Position numbers and translations under genes: made by a program. A DNA stretch of 14,059 bases from Eubacteriales bacterium (GTDB lineage: Bacteria > Bacillota_A > Clostridia > Christensenellales > Aristaeellaceae). This document shows positions 1 through 6,402 of this stretch, one piece after another. Each line of letters begins with the position of its first letter. Within the stretch, counting starts at the first letter, position 1. Below the pieces are notes generated by a model, which searched no databases, had not been told where the DNA came from, and was given only the letters and a program-made list of their open reading frames with translations. The stretch is from NCBI GenBank assembly GCA_030528845.1, contig JAUMYC010000046.1, positions 1 through 14,059 on the forward strand. The letters run 5' to 3'.

Positions 1-46
1 GCTGTTAACCGAGTTGTTGTAGGTTCGAGCCCTACCTGGGGAGCCA
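1..46 (+). tRNA. tRNA-Asn (anticodon GTT), 3' part; 5' end lies outside the window
   Basis: The window opens at the last base of the 5' side of the anticodon stem. The loop CTGTTAA (2-8) carries anticodon GTT at 4-6, followed by the stem CCGAG (9-13), a 5-base variable loop, the T stem-loop GTAGG-TTCGAGC-CCTAC (19-35), seven acceptor bases (36-42), discriminator G43 and an encoded CCA (44-46). The acceptor 5' strand and D arm are missing only because the window starts late. An intrinsic terminator follows after four bases, so this is the last gene of its transcript. Confidence 0.93.
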
Positions 47-50
47 TTTA

Positions 51-85
51 CCGAGTCGGTTTCGAAGAAACCGGCTCGGTTTTTA
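51..85 (+). terminator. intrinsic terminator after tRNA-Asn
   Basis: CCGAG (51-55) pairs with CTCGG (75-79) and CGGTTT (57-62) with AAACCG (68-73), with a T-G wobble between them. The loop is CGAAG, and a T run follows at 80-84. Confidence 0.88.
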
Positions 86-376
86 TCGCAAGGAAGATCT
101 TCTTCACTGCCTGATAGCAAAATCGAATGCGCGGTTCAATATACATTTTAGATTTGACGGATCGCCATCAAAAACGGCGCAAGTAGGATCGAGAGCAGAT
201 ACGCGCGCAGAAGACGTCAACTTCGCCGGATTGCAGGGAAGTGTATTGGATAAATATGCAGGGTGTTCCAGTGCTGCCTGCATGTGCGGTATAATGGGGA
301 AGGGCTGCAGGGAGACCCTGCCCCGGTCGAAGGGATTGTGGCCGCCTTTGTTTGGAAAGAGGGGCGGCCACGGTTG
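86..376. other. intergenic region with no supported gene
   Basis: No reading frame here has both a ribosome binding site and coding-like composition. It contains two hairpins: GCAGGG-AGA-CCCTGC near 306-320, and a 9-bp stem pairing 338-346 with 363-371. Neither has a T run, so neither looks like a classical terminator. A TATAAT lies at 290-295, but its -35 partner (TTCCAG, 18-base spacer) is weak. A 59-codon minus-strand frame (104-283) lacks a ribosome binding site and is not called. Confidence 0.5.
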
Positions 377-550
377 TTACTTGGCCTTGGCGGCTTTCAA
401 GCGCTCGATGAGCTTTTCGATCGCTCGCTCGAGCAGTGCGATGCGCCGCTTGGCTTGCGCGGCCTGTCGCCCCATGCACGGAGGGCATCCGCTGTCGAAA
501 GGGCGAGATGCAGCTGCGATGTTGAACAGCCGCCCCGTTGATCCGGCCAA
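377..550 (-). CDS. possible small protein: CPPC motif followed by a charged helix (start uncertain)
   Basis: I do not recognise this family. The frame is open from a stop at 572-574 down to TAA at 377-379, with no ATG before 475. TTG at 550 would give about 57 residues and the ATG at 475 gives 32. From the TTG start, the first half carries LFNIAAASRPF and then a CPPC pair of cysteines around residues 22-25. The second half (RIALLERAIEKLIERLKAAK) has leucine/isoleucine spacing and alternating charge typical of an amphipathic or coiled-coil helix. Codons in this half are mostly G- or C-ending, as in the neighbouring genes. An AAAGG lies only a few bases before the TTG, which is poor spacing, and nothing convincing precedes the ATG. 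It may be a genuine small gene with a non-standard start or the 3' remnant of a larger one. It lies downstream of the glycosyltransferase, beyond that gene's terminator. Confidence 0.35.
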   Translation of the reverse strand: MAGSTGRLFNIAAASRPFDSGCPPCMGRQAAQAKRRIALLERAIEKLIERLKAAKAK

Positions 551-580
551 AGGCCTTTGCGAAAATAATTTTTAGGATCG

Positions 581-609
581 AAAAAAGCAGTCCGAACGGA
601 CTGCTTTTT
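581..609. terminator. bidirectional intrinsic terminator, 3' of the glycosyltransferase gene
   Basis: AGCAGTCC (586-593) pairs perfectly with GGACTGCT (598-605) around the loop GAAC. It is flanked by A6 on the left and T5 on the right, so it can act on either strand. The glycosyltransferase stop codon (611-613, complement) is one base away. Confidence 0.88.
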
Positions 610-610
610 G

Positions 611-2269
611 TTATCTGCGGCGGATGCGCCCGTCGGCTTTGCTGCGCGAGAACAGGGGGGAATAACAGGGGTCGTGCAGGGCGCCGCCGTGCAAAGACGC
701 GAGCATAGAGAGATCGCGGGCGTTTCGCCTGCGCCCGAGCAGCAGGAGCTGCCGGTTTTCGCATTGGGCGGCGGCGTGCGGGGTGTAGACGTGGCGCAGG
801 CCGGCCTTTTGCAGCCGGATGCACCACTCCACCGCGCAAAGCCCGCCGGAGAAGCGCTCGTCAAAGGGAAGGAAATGGTCGCGGCGGATCAGGGCGCAGG
901 CGGCGGATACGGCGGCGACGTTGTGCGATTTTTTCAGCATGGAATGCCAGCCGAAGATCTCTCGGTTGCTGCCCTCCTCGCGGCAGAGCGCGCCGCCGCG
1001 CATGCCGACGGCGAAGCCTGCGTGCGTGATGCGCCCGCGTCGGTCCCACATCAGCGGCGTGACCGCGCCGACGTCGTCGCGCTGGGCATACATGAGCAGC
1101 TCGTCGAGGAAGCCTTCGGTCAGCGGCGCGGCGGAGGGATCGAGCAGGAGCAGATAATTGCCCTTGGCGCGCCGTGCGGCGCTGTTGAGGGCGGCCCAGC
1201 GGTTTCCCTGCGCGGGCACGCCGAGGAATTCGACGCGCCTGCGGCCGAACGCCCGCAAAGCCTGCGGGGATAGGCTCTCCTGCGCGCAGAGCACGCTGAC
1301 GAGCGGGTCGCCCGGTATGGCATAGTGCAGGCGCAGAGTGCCGAATTCGTCGTAGGTGACCTCGCCCGGCCAGCCGATGCGCCCGATGTGCTCCTGCACG
1401 GCGCGGGCGGAGGCGTCCACGCATTTCATGATGTTGGAATGGCTCACGGAGGAGCCCACGACGCGCCAGTGATAGAGCACGCGCGGGATATGTGCGATCT
1501 TCTGTGTGCGCTCGATGCAGCGCAGGGCGAGGTCGTGGTCCTGCGAGCCGTTGAAGGCCGCGCGCAGCCCGCCCACCTGCTCATAGAGGGATCTGCGCAG
1601 GGCCATAAAATGGCAGAAATAATTGCCGGAGCGCAGGTTGTCCGGGCAGAAATCGGGCTTGAGATGCGGCATTTCATAATGCGCGCCGTCCTCGCTGATT
1701 TTGTCCTCGTCGGAATAGATGAGATCCGGCTGCTGCTGCACGATCGTCTGCGCGAGGCAGAAGAGCGCGTCCGGGGTGAGCAGGTCGTCGTGGTCGAGCA
1801 GGGCGAGCCACTCGCCGCGCGCCTCGGCTGCGGCGCTGTTGGTGCTGCCGGAAATGCCTTGGTTGCGCTCGCCGCAAAAGATGCGGATGCGTCCGTCCCG
1901 CTGCGCCTGTTCGCGCAGGAGCGGCGCGATCTCGGGCTTGGGCGAGCGATCGTCATAGAGACAGGCCTCCCAATGCGGGTAGGTCTGCGCGAGCAGGGAA
2001 TCGACCAGCGCGCGCAGCATGGCCGGGTCGGTGTTGTAGACGGGCACGAGGACGCTGATGAGCCCTGCGGGCGGGGGCGCGCTGCGCTGGCGGGCAAGTT
2101 CGGCCTCGCCCGGGCAAAGGAGCCGCCCCCAGTCGCGGTCGTAATCATAAAACAGCCGCAGACAGAGCTTGTCGAGCGCCCGGGGAACGGCGCGCAGGCC
2201 GTAGCGCCGCGCAAAGACCAGCGCGCGCCGCACGAGGCTGCCGGGGCGTTCGTTTGCGTTTTGAGACAT
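611..2269 (-). CDS. family 2 glycosyltransferase, RfbC-like, with a degenerate second GT domain
   Basis: The 552-residue protein is predicted to transfer a sugar from a nucleotide-sugar donor onto a cell-surface glycan, at the cytoplasmic face of the membrane. Residues 71-79 (ISVLVPVYN) start a GT-A fold, DHDD at 159-162 is the metal/nucleotide DXD region, and YSDEDK (185-190), KPDFCPDNLRS (from 204) and QDHD (243-246) match the GT2 group related to Myxococcus RfbC. After residue 320 there is a second GT2-like stretch: LVSVL, then NSAARRAKGNYLLLLDPSA, in which the usual acidic DXD is reduced to DPS. This half is probably not catalytic. There is no signal peptide or clear membrane segment, so association would be peripheral. 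The ATG is supported by GGGGAGG eight bases upstream (2278-2284, complement). No other polysaccharide genes adjoin it, so the acceptor is unknown. Confidence 0.88.
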   Translation of the reverse strand: MSQNANERPGSLVRRALVFARRYGLRAVPRALDKLCLRLFYDYDRDWGRLLCPGEAELARQRSAPPPAGLISVLVPVYNTDPAMLRALVDSLLAQTYPHWEACLYDDRSPKPEIAPLLREQAQRDGRIRIFCGERNQGISGSTNSAAAEARGEWLALLDHDDLLTPDALFCLAQTIVQQQPDLIYSDEDKISEDGAHYEMPHLKPDFCPDNLRSGNYFCHFMALRRSLYEQVGGLRAAFNGSQDHDLALRCIERTQKIAHIPRVLYHWRVVGSSVSHSNIMKCVDASARAVQEHIGRIGWPGEVTYDEFGTLRLHYAIPGDPLVSVLCAQESLSPQALRAFGRRRVEFLGVPAQGNRWAALNSAARRAKGNYLLLLDPSAAPLTEGFLDELLMYAQRDDVGAVTPLMWDRRGRITHAGFAVGMRGGALCREEGSNREIFGWHSMLKKSHNVAAVSAACALIRRDHFLPFDERFSGGLCAVEWCIRLQKAGLRHVYTPHAAAQCENRQLLLLGRRRNARDLSMLASLHGGALHDPCYSPLFSRSKADGRIRRR

Positions 2270-2307
2270 GGCTGCATCCTCCCCATTGCTGTGTTGTTCT
2301 ACTTTCG

Positions 2308-2336
2308 ATTGTAGTGGAAAACCAGCCGTTCGTAAA
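2308..2336 (-). promoter_or_regulatory. probable sigma-A promoter of the glycosyltransferase gene
   Basis: Read on the minus strand, TTTACG (2331-2336) is separated by 17 bases from TACAAT (2308-2313), about 38 bases before the start codon. Confidence 0.5.
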
Positions 2337-2364
2337 GGGGGAAGGAATTTTTGACGGAAAAATA

Positions 2365-2393
2365 TTGCTTTTGGGCGGAGCGGAGATTATCAT
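2365..2393 (+). promoter_or_regulatory. probable sigma-A promoter of the sugar isomerase/Asp-box/lyase cluster
   Basis: TTGCTT (2365-2370), a 17-base spacer and TATCAT (2388-2393) lie 42 bases before the ATG at 2436. Together with the minus-strand promoter at 2308-2336 this makes the 2270-2435 interval a divergent promoter region. Confidence 0.5.
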
Positions 2394-2435
2394 AGGGAGT
2401 AGGTATAACCAACGCATAACAGAGGAGTGAGCCGG

Positions 2436-3272
2436 ATGAAACTGCTGGGGTATGAAGTGCCGTTAGGGATCTCGATCACCAATCGTCCCGTGGAGGATGT
2501 GCATGCATTCGCCGCGCTTGGCTTTACGCATTTTGAAGTGGGTATCCCCAAGGGGCTGGAAGAGGATGTGGACAACCCCATGTGCAGGGGCGAGGAAGAG
2601 AAGCTCGTGGCGCAGAAAGAGGCGCTGGTCGAGGCTATCCGCGCGGAGAAGCTGTGCGTATGGAGCGTGCATCTGCCCTTTGGCAAGGGTTGGGATGTGG
2701 CGCATTACGACGAGGAGGAGCGGGACGCGGTCGTCGCTTCGCTCAAGCGGGTGATCGACCTGACGGCCGGCTGGGGCGCGCGCAAATATGTGCTGCACGG
2801 CTGTCTGGAGCCGGTCGCGCCGGAGCAGAGGCCCGTGCGCGTGGCGAGGTCCATCCAGTCCATGCGCGAGTTGGACGAGCACGCGAAGAAATACGGCGCG
2901 CGCATCGCGCTGGAAGATCTGCCGCGCTCGTGTCTGGCCAATACCTCCATTGAGACCCGCGCAATGATGCTCGCGGCGGGCGTGGAGATCTGCTTTGACG
3001 TGAACCACCTGCTGGGCGACAGCCATGAGAAATTCCTGGAGCTGCTCGCGCCGCACGTCGTCACCACGCATCTTTCCGATTACGACGGCATTAACGAGCG
3101 GCACTGGCTGCCCGGCAAGGGCATCGTGCCGTGGAAGCAGATCTTCTTGGGGCTGCAGCAGGCCGGTTATCGCGGGCCGTTCCTCTTTGAACTGAGCCCG
3201 GGTCCGAACGGCCAGTACACGCCGGAAGAGGTGCTGGCGGGGTTCCGCGCGGCGCTGGGCGAGGAAGGATAA
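2436..3272 (+). CDS. sugar phosphate isomerase/epimerase-like TIM barrel protein
   Basis: The 278-residue protein is of the xylose isomerase-like / AP endonuclease family 2 TIM-barrel type. These are cytoplasmic metalloenzymes that usually interconvert ketoses or act on sugar acids. Conserved strand ends are SVHLPFG (77-83), LHGC (120-123), ALEDLP with Glu160, CFDVNH with Asp188 and His191, THLSDYDG with His212, and FELS with Glu252. Glu160, Asp188, His212 and Glu252 sit where the family's metal ligands are expected. I chose ATG 2436 over the in-frame GTG at 2427 because GAGGAG (2422-2427) is correctly spaced from the ATG and overlaps the GTG. It is the first gene of a plus-strand cluster with the Asp-box protein and the lyase-like aldolase, which suggests processing of an unusual sugar. 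The exact substrate cannot be read from the sequence. Confidence 0.85.
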   Translation: MKLLGYEVPLGISITNRPVEDVHAFAALGFTHFEVGIPKGLEEDVDNPMCRGEEEKLVAQKEALVEAIRAEKLCVWSVHLPFGKGWDVAHYDEEERDAVVASLKRVIDLTAGWGARKYVLHGCLEPVAPEQRPVRVARSIQSMRELDEHAKKYGARIALEDLPRSCLANTSIETRAMMLAAGVEICFDVNHLLGDSHEKFLELLAPHVVTTHLSDYDGINERHWLPGKGIVPWKQIFLGLQQAGYRGPFLFELSPGPNGQYTPEEVLAGFRAALGEEG

Positions 3273-3290
3273 GCGAGCATACAGGCAGCA

Positions 3291-3312
3291 GGGGCGGGCG
3301 AGCGCCCGCCCC
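3291..3312. repeat. strong intergenic hairpin without a T run
   Basis: GGGGCGGGC (3291-3299) pairs perfectly with GCCCGCCCC (3304-3312) around GAGC. No T run follows, and the next gene's ribosome binding site starts about ten bases later. It is therefore more likely an mRNA stability or processing element within the operon than a terminator. Confidence 0.7.
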
Positions 3313-3333
3313 CGATGAATGCAGGAGAGGATA

Positions 3334-4425
3334 ATGAAGATGGCAAAGCATGTTCAGGCGCAGCACGGCGTGGTCTGCCGCATGGCGGATCAGCCGCGCG
3401 GATACTTTGGCTGGCCGTCCGCGGCGGTGCTGCCGGACGGCACGGTCGCGGTGGGCGCTTCCGGCCTGCGCAGCAGGCATGTCGACCCGTGGGGCAAGAC
3501 GGTGCTCTGGTACGGCAGCCCGGAACAGGGCTTTGGCGAGCCTGTAGTCGCGCAGGATTCGCCTCTGGACGACCGCGACGTGGGGCTGGTCGCGCTGCCG
3601 CAGGGCGGCCTGCTGGCCACATGGTTCACGCTCGATCCGCGCATTTTCCGCGAGCAGCTCGCCCGGGAGTATTCTGCGGAGGAATTCGCGCCCATGGGCA
3701 GGGCGATGGACGAGCTCGACGACGAGACCGCCGCCGCGCACCGGGGCAGCTGGACGATGTACAGCGAGGACGGCCGGAGCTGGCATGCGAAGAGGAGAAG
3801 CCCCGTCTCCTCGCCGCACGGGCCGATCGTGCTCGGGGACGGCAGGCTCCTGTATCTGGGCAAGCAGTTCCCGCAGGGGGACGACCGCCCCTTCGCGCAG
3901 GTCGCCTGCGCCGTGAGCGAGGACAATGGCGAGAGCTGGCGCGAGATCGGCGTTGTGCCGCTGCCGGAGGGAGCGGACGTGGGCCAGTTCCATGAGCCGC
4001 ATGCGGCGGAATGCGCCGACGGCACGCTGCGCGGCTACATCCGCTATCATTACCCGCAGGAGCAGGGCGGCAATCTGGGCATTTTTCAGACGCTCTCGCG
4101 CGACGGCGGCAAGACATGGACGACGGCGGAGGATATGGACATCCACGGCTCGCCGCCGCATATCCTGCGCCATTCCTCCGGCGCGTGGGTGATGACCTAC
4201 GGCTGGCGGCACCCGGGCTACGGCCAGCGGGCGAGGATCAGCCTCGACGAGGGCGCGAGCTGGGGCGAGGAGCTCATCCTGCGCGACGACGGGCCGGACG
4301 GCGATCTGGGCTACCCCTGCTCGGTGGAGCTGGCCGACGGCTCGATCCTGACGGTGTATTATCAAAAGGCAGAGGGCGACGAGAAGACGAGCATCCTCTG
4401 GACGAAATGGACGATCGAAGGATAG
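3334..4425 (+). CDS. cytoplasmic Asp-box (BNR repeat) protein, sialidase-fold
   Basis: The 363-residue protein has four Asp boxes of the S-x-D-x-G-x-x-W type: SEDGRSW (144-150), SEDNGESW (195-202), SRDGGKTW (255-262) and SLDEGASW (303-310). This spacing fits a six-bladed beta-propeller like exo-sialidases (GH33) and related BNR proteins. GYFGWPSAAVLPDG (23-36) and GYPCSVELADGSILTVYY (326-343) resemble the first and last blades. No signal peptide or anchor is visible, so it should be cytoplasmic and act on imported short sugars, if it is an enzyme at all. I cannot assign the full arginine triad, so sialidase activity is not established. ATG 3334 follows AGGAG (3323-3327) by six bases; ATG 3340 is also possible, and ATG 3319 precedes that site. 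The lyase-like gene starts 15 bases downstream. Confidence 0.82.
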   Translation: MKMAKHVQAQHGVVCRMADQPRGYFGWPSAAVLPDGTVAVGASGLRSRHVDPWGKTVLWYGSPEQGFGEPVVAQDSPLDDRDVGLVALPQGGLLATWFTLDPRIFREQLAREYSAEEFAPMGRAMDELDDETAAAHRGSWTMYSEDGRSWHAKRRSPVSSPHGPIVLGDGRLLYLGKQFPQGDDRPFAQVACAVSEDNGESWREIGVVPLPEGADVGQFHEPHAAECADGTLRGYIRYHYPQEQGGNLGIFQTLSRDGGKTWTTAEDMDIHGSPPHILRHSSGAWVMTYGWRHPGYGQRARISLDEGASWGEELILRDDGPDGDLGYPCSVELADGSILTVYYQKAEGDEKTSILWTKWTIEG

Positions 4426-4440
4426 GAGAGGAAGCGAAGA

Positions 4441-5340
4441 ATGGATCGTATCGTATTCAAGGGCATCATGCCTGCGTTGGTCACGCCTGTGAACGAAGAC
4501 GGCAGCCTGCGCAAGGCGGAGGCGGAAAAGCTCGTCAAGGCGCTGGGAAAGACGGGCATCACGGGCTATTATATCCTCGGCGGCACCGGCGAGGGCGTCA
4601 CCATCGACCGGAACGCGCGCATGGAGTTTGCCGAGCTGGTCAAGGACGCCGCGCCCAAGGGCCTGAAGATCATCAACCACATCGCGGCGACGGACCTCGC
4701 CACCGTGCGCATGCTGGCAAAGCACAGCCGGGAGATCGGTCTGGACGGGCTGGCCTCCGTGCCCCCGTTCTTCTATAAATACGATCAGGACGGCATCGTG
4801 GAATATTATGCGGCGATGTCGGAAGCGGGCGAGGGCATGCCGCTGATGGTGTACGCCTCTCCGCTGGCGGGCGCCCCGGTGCCGGTGAGCACCATCGAGC
4901 GGATGCTCGCGCTGCCCGGCTTCGTGGGCATGAAATATACCAACCCGAATTATTACCTCATGAGCCGTTATAAGAAGATCGACGGCGGCAACATCAACAT
5001 CATCAACGGGCCGGACGAGATGCTGGCGCTGGGCCTGCAGATGGGCGCGGACGGCGGCATCGGCTCCACCTACAACAACATGCCCAGCCTCTATGTGGCG
5101 CTGTACGACGCCGTGCAGAGGGGCGATATGATCGAAGCCGTGCGCCTGCAGATGAAGGCGAACGACGTGATCGAGATCATGATCAATTCGGGCAACGTCA
5201 TCGCCGCCGTGAAGGTGCTGCTGGAGATGCAGGGCTTCGACGTGGGCGAGACGAACAGGCCCATGCCGCGCTTCTCGCAGGAGGAGAAGGCGCAGCTGCG
5301 CAGCCGCTTTGCGCAGTTCGATTTCCTCAAGGCGCTCTGA
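4441..5340 (+). CDS. DapA/NanA superfamily aldolase, N-acetylneuraminate lyase-like
   Basis: The 299-residue protein is a class I (Schiff-base) aldolase of the dihydrodipicolinate synthase / N-acetylneuraminate lyase superfamily, and the length is typical. Key sites are the carboxylate-binding loop GGTGEG (47-52), Tyr138 in VYASP, and Schiff-base Lys165 in GMKYT. The aromatic-Thr pair after the lysine and INGPDE...GADGGIGSTYN (188-211) are closer to NanA than to DapA. The loop has Gly where E. coli NanA has Ser in GSTGE, so the substrate may be a related 2-keto-3-deoxy sugar acid rather than sialic acid. The product would be pyruvate plus a sugar or aldehyde. It lies 15 bases after the Asp-box gene, with GAGAGG as ribosome binding site. 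No nanE or nanK is present in the window. It is the last gene of the cluster, with a terminator following. Confidence 0.87.
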   Translation: MDRIVFKGIMPALVTPVNEDGSLRKAEAEKLVKALGKTGITGYYILGGTGEGVTIDRNARMEFAELVKDAAPKGLKIINHIAATDLATVRMLAKHSREIGLDGLASVPPFFYKYDQDGIVEYYAAMSEAGEGMPLMVYASPLAGAPVPVSTIERMLALPGFVGMKYTNPNYYLMSRYKKIDGGNINIINGPDEMLALGLQMGADGGIGSTYNNMPSLYVALYDAVQRGDMIEAVRLQMKANDVIEIMINSGNVIAAVKVLLEMQGFDVGETNRPMPRFSQEEKAQLRSRFAQFDFLKAL

Positions 5341-5365
5341 GAGCCGCGCGAACATTGAAAAAAGA

Positions 5366-5403
5366 ACAAGCCCGGGCCGTGCCGGCTCCGGGCTTGTTTT
5401 TTT
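5366..5403. terminator. bidirectional terminator between the lyase-like gene and the XRE regulator gene
   Basis: ACAAGCCCGG (5366-5375) pairs with CCGGGCTTGT (5388-5397), with a small inner GCC/GGC pairing, followed by T7 (5397-5403). An A-rich run (5358-5363) on the left gives the U tract for the minus strand. Confidence 0.88.
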
Positions 5404-5418
5404 GCGTTGCTTTGTTTT

Positions 5419-5730
5419 TTAGTTTTCGCCGTCCCATTCACGCAGACGCTCGAACACGGACATGGACAGCTCCTGGATGATCTCCTTGCGCGTGGCGTGG
5501 CTCTCGCCCAGCGCCTCTTGGCTGAGAGATTCCTGCAGCAGATAGGTGGGGGAGACGTGCAGCGCGTTGCACAGGGCGATGATCGTTTCCAGGCTTGCCT
5601 TGCGGGAGCCGCGCTCGATATGCCCTAAAAAGCTCAGGGAGATATCGGCCATTTCCGCAAGAGCAGACTGCGTGATGTGCCGTTCCTTTCGTTTGGCCCG
5701 GATGCGCGTTCCGAGTGCCTTGTAATCCAC
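5419..5730 (-). CDS. XRE-family helix-turn-helix transcriptional regulator
   Basis: This is a small (103 residues) DNA-binding protein with a Cro/C1-type helix-turn-helix at about residues 20-41 (ITQSALAEMADISLSFLGHI), preceded by the usual RIRAKRKE helix and followed by ERGSRKASLETIIALCNAL and the typical SPTYLL. The roughly 35-residue acidic tail may mediate dimerisation. The start is GTG at 5728-5730, with GAAGGG ten bases upstream on the minus strand; no in-frame ATG precedes the helix-turn-helix. It is convergent with the sugar cluster and divergent from the membrane protein/kinase cluster. It could repress its own gene and the divergent promoters, but no clear operator is recognisable and the target is inference. 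Confidence 0.9.
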   Translation of the reverse strand: MDYKALGTRIRAKRKERHITQSALAEMADISLSFLGHIERGSRKASLETIIALCNALHVSPTYLLQESLSQEALGESHATRKEIIQELSMSVFERLREWDGEN

Positions 5731-5867
5731 TGAAATCCAACCCTTCTTTTGTTTATTCCGGCATTACGTTTTTTATGGATTTTCCTATGTTAAGTATATT
5801 CGACAACGCCGGTCTTTAGAACGGCCTTTTAGTACATATTAATTCTTATAGTAAAGAAAACCATAAA

Positions 5868-5896
5868 TTGATAACAATTGCATGGGTGACTATAAG
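5868..5896 (+). promoter_or_regulatory. probable upstream sigma-A promoter of the membrane protein/kinase cluster
   Basis: TTGATA (5868-5873), a 17-base spacer and TATAAG (5891-5896) lie in the AT-rich divergent region. The -35 sits in ATTGATAACAAT, which has 4-base inverted arms that could bind a regulator. Confidence 0.5.
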
Positions 5897-5931
5897 CAGT
5901 ATATATGGGCATGTAATGCAGCAAATGGCTA

Positions 5932-5960
5932 TTGCCGCGCGGCTTTGGAGATTGTATAAT
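5932..5960 (+). promoter_or_regulatory. downstream sigma-A promoter of the membrane protein/kinase cluster
   Basis: TTGCCG (5932-5937), exactly 17 bases and consensus TATAAT (5955-5960). The last A and T of the -10 would be the first bases of the ATG at 5959, so that ATG cannot be the start for this transcript. The transcript should begin near 5967, leaving room for the AGGAGG at 5986. Confidence 0.7.
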
Positions 5961-5985
5961 GGAATGGAGAAACAAAGAAGGACGC

Positions 5986-5991
5986 AGGAGG
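5986..5991 (+). promoter_or_regulatory. ribosome binding site that fixes a TTG start
   Basis: AGGAGG is followed by six bases (AAGAAA) and TTG at 5998-6000. It is inside the longer open frame, so the upstream ATGs at 5932 and 5959 are unlikely starts. Confidence 0.75.
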
Positions 5992-5997
5992 AAGAAA

Positions 5998-6363
5998 TTG
6001 AAAAAGAAGCATCCTGCCGCATGGGCGCTCTTCGCGCAGGCGCTGGGCATGGCGCTGCTGGGCGTCGCCGCCGCGTGCTGCGCGTTTTTTCTCAGCGGGC
6101 GCGCGCTTGGGCTGGTACACGGCGCGTGCATCTGGCTGCTGCAGCCGGCGCTGGGCGCGTTTCTGGCCTTTCGCTGCGCAGTGAAGGGCGTGCCGGCGAT
6201 TTTGGCATGGCTGCCCGCGCCGCCGTGCTTTGCCGGGGCCTATTGGCTCGTCGTGGGCATGGCGCCTTCGCTGGGCGCGGCTGCACTGTGCGCACTGTGC
6301 GCGGTTTTGTTCGCCTCGGCGGGCGAAGTATGGCTCAAAAGAAGCATAACCGGCGGAAAATAA
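5998..6363 (+). CDS. small integral membrane protein of unknown function
   Basis: I do not recognise the family. From the TTG start the product is 121 residues: a basic N-terminus (MKKKHP), then four hydrophobic segments at about 8-33, 40-60, 66-88 and 92-112, and a short basic tail (WLKRSITGGK). It is rich in Ala, Leu, Gly and Cys, with no recognisable catalytic motif. The start rests on AGGAGG at 5986-5991 and on the promoter at 5932-5960, whose -10 covers the earlier ATG. It is the first gene of a cluster with an FGGY kinase, which starts 39 bases after its stop. It could be a small transporter component or an accessory membrane protein, but nothing in the sequence decides this. Confidence 0.65.
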   Translation: MKKKHPAAWALFAQALGMALLGVAAACCAFFLSGRALGLVHGACIWLLQPALGAFLAFRCAVKGVPAILAWLPAPPCFAGAYWLVVGMAPSLGAAALCALCAVLFASAGEVWLKRSITGGK

Positions 6364-6402
6364 CGGACCTTGGGAACCATAACGCGAGGGGAGAACGTCT
6401 CA

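Noticed and set aside
104..283. A 59-codon minus-strand frame starting at ATG 283
   Set aside because: No Shine-Dalgarno sequence precedes it and the codon choice is not like the neighbours. It could be a remnant, but nothing supports a gene.
338..371. A terminator for the small minus-strand frame
   Set aside because: The 9-bp stem is real, but the minus-strand sequence after it lacks a T run and the loop is 16 bases.
1..600. An integrated element at the tRNA-Asn gene
   Set aside because: No integrase, no direct repeat of the tRNA 3' end and no phage or conjugation genes are visible in the window.
168..839. A 223-codon minus-strand frame across the intergenic region and the glycosyltransferase end
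   Set aside because: It crosses the terminator at 581-609, has an Arg/Ala-rich shadow composition and no ribosome binding site.
4441..5340. Calling the aldolase dihydrodipicolinate synthase (dapA)
   Set aside because: The aromatic-Thr after the Schiff-base lysine and the GADGGIGSTYN block are closer to the NanA group, and no lysine-pathway gene is nearby.
3091..5355. A 754-codon open frame on the minus strand
   Set aside because: It runs antisense through the Asp-box and lyase-like genes. Its His/Arg/Ala-rich translation has no domain pattern and is expected from GC-rich codons on the opposite strand.
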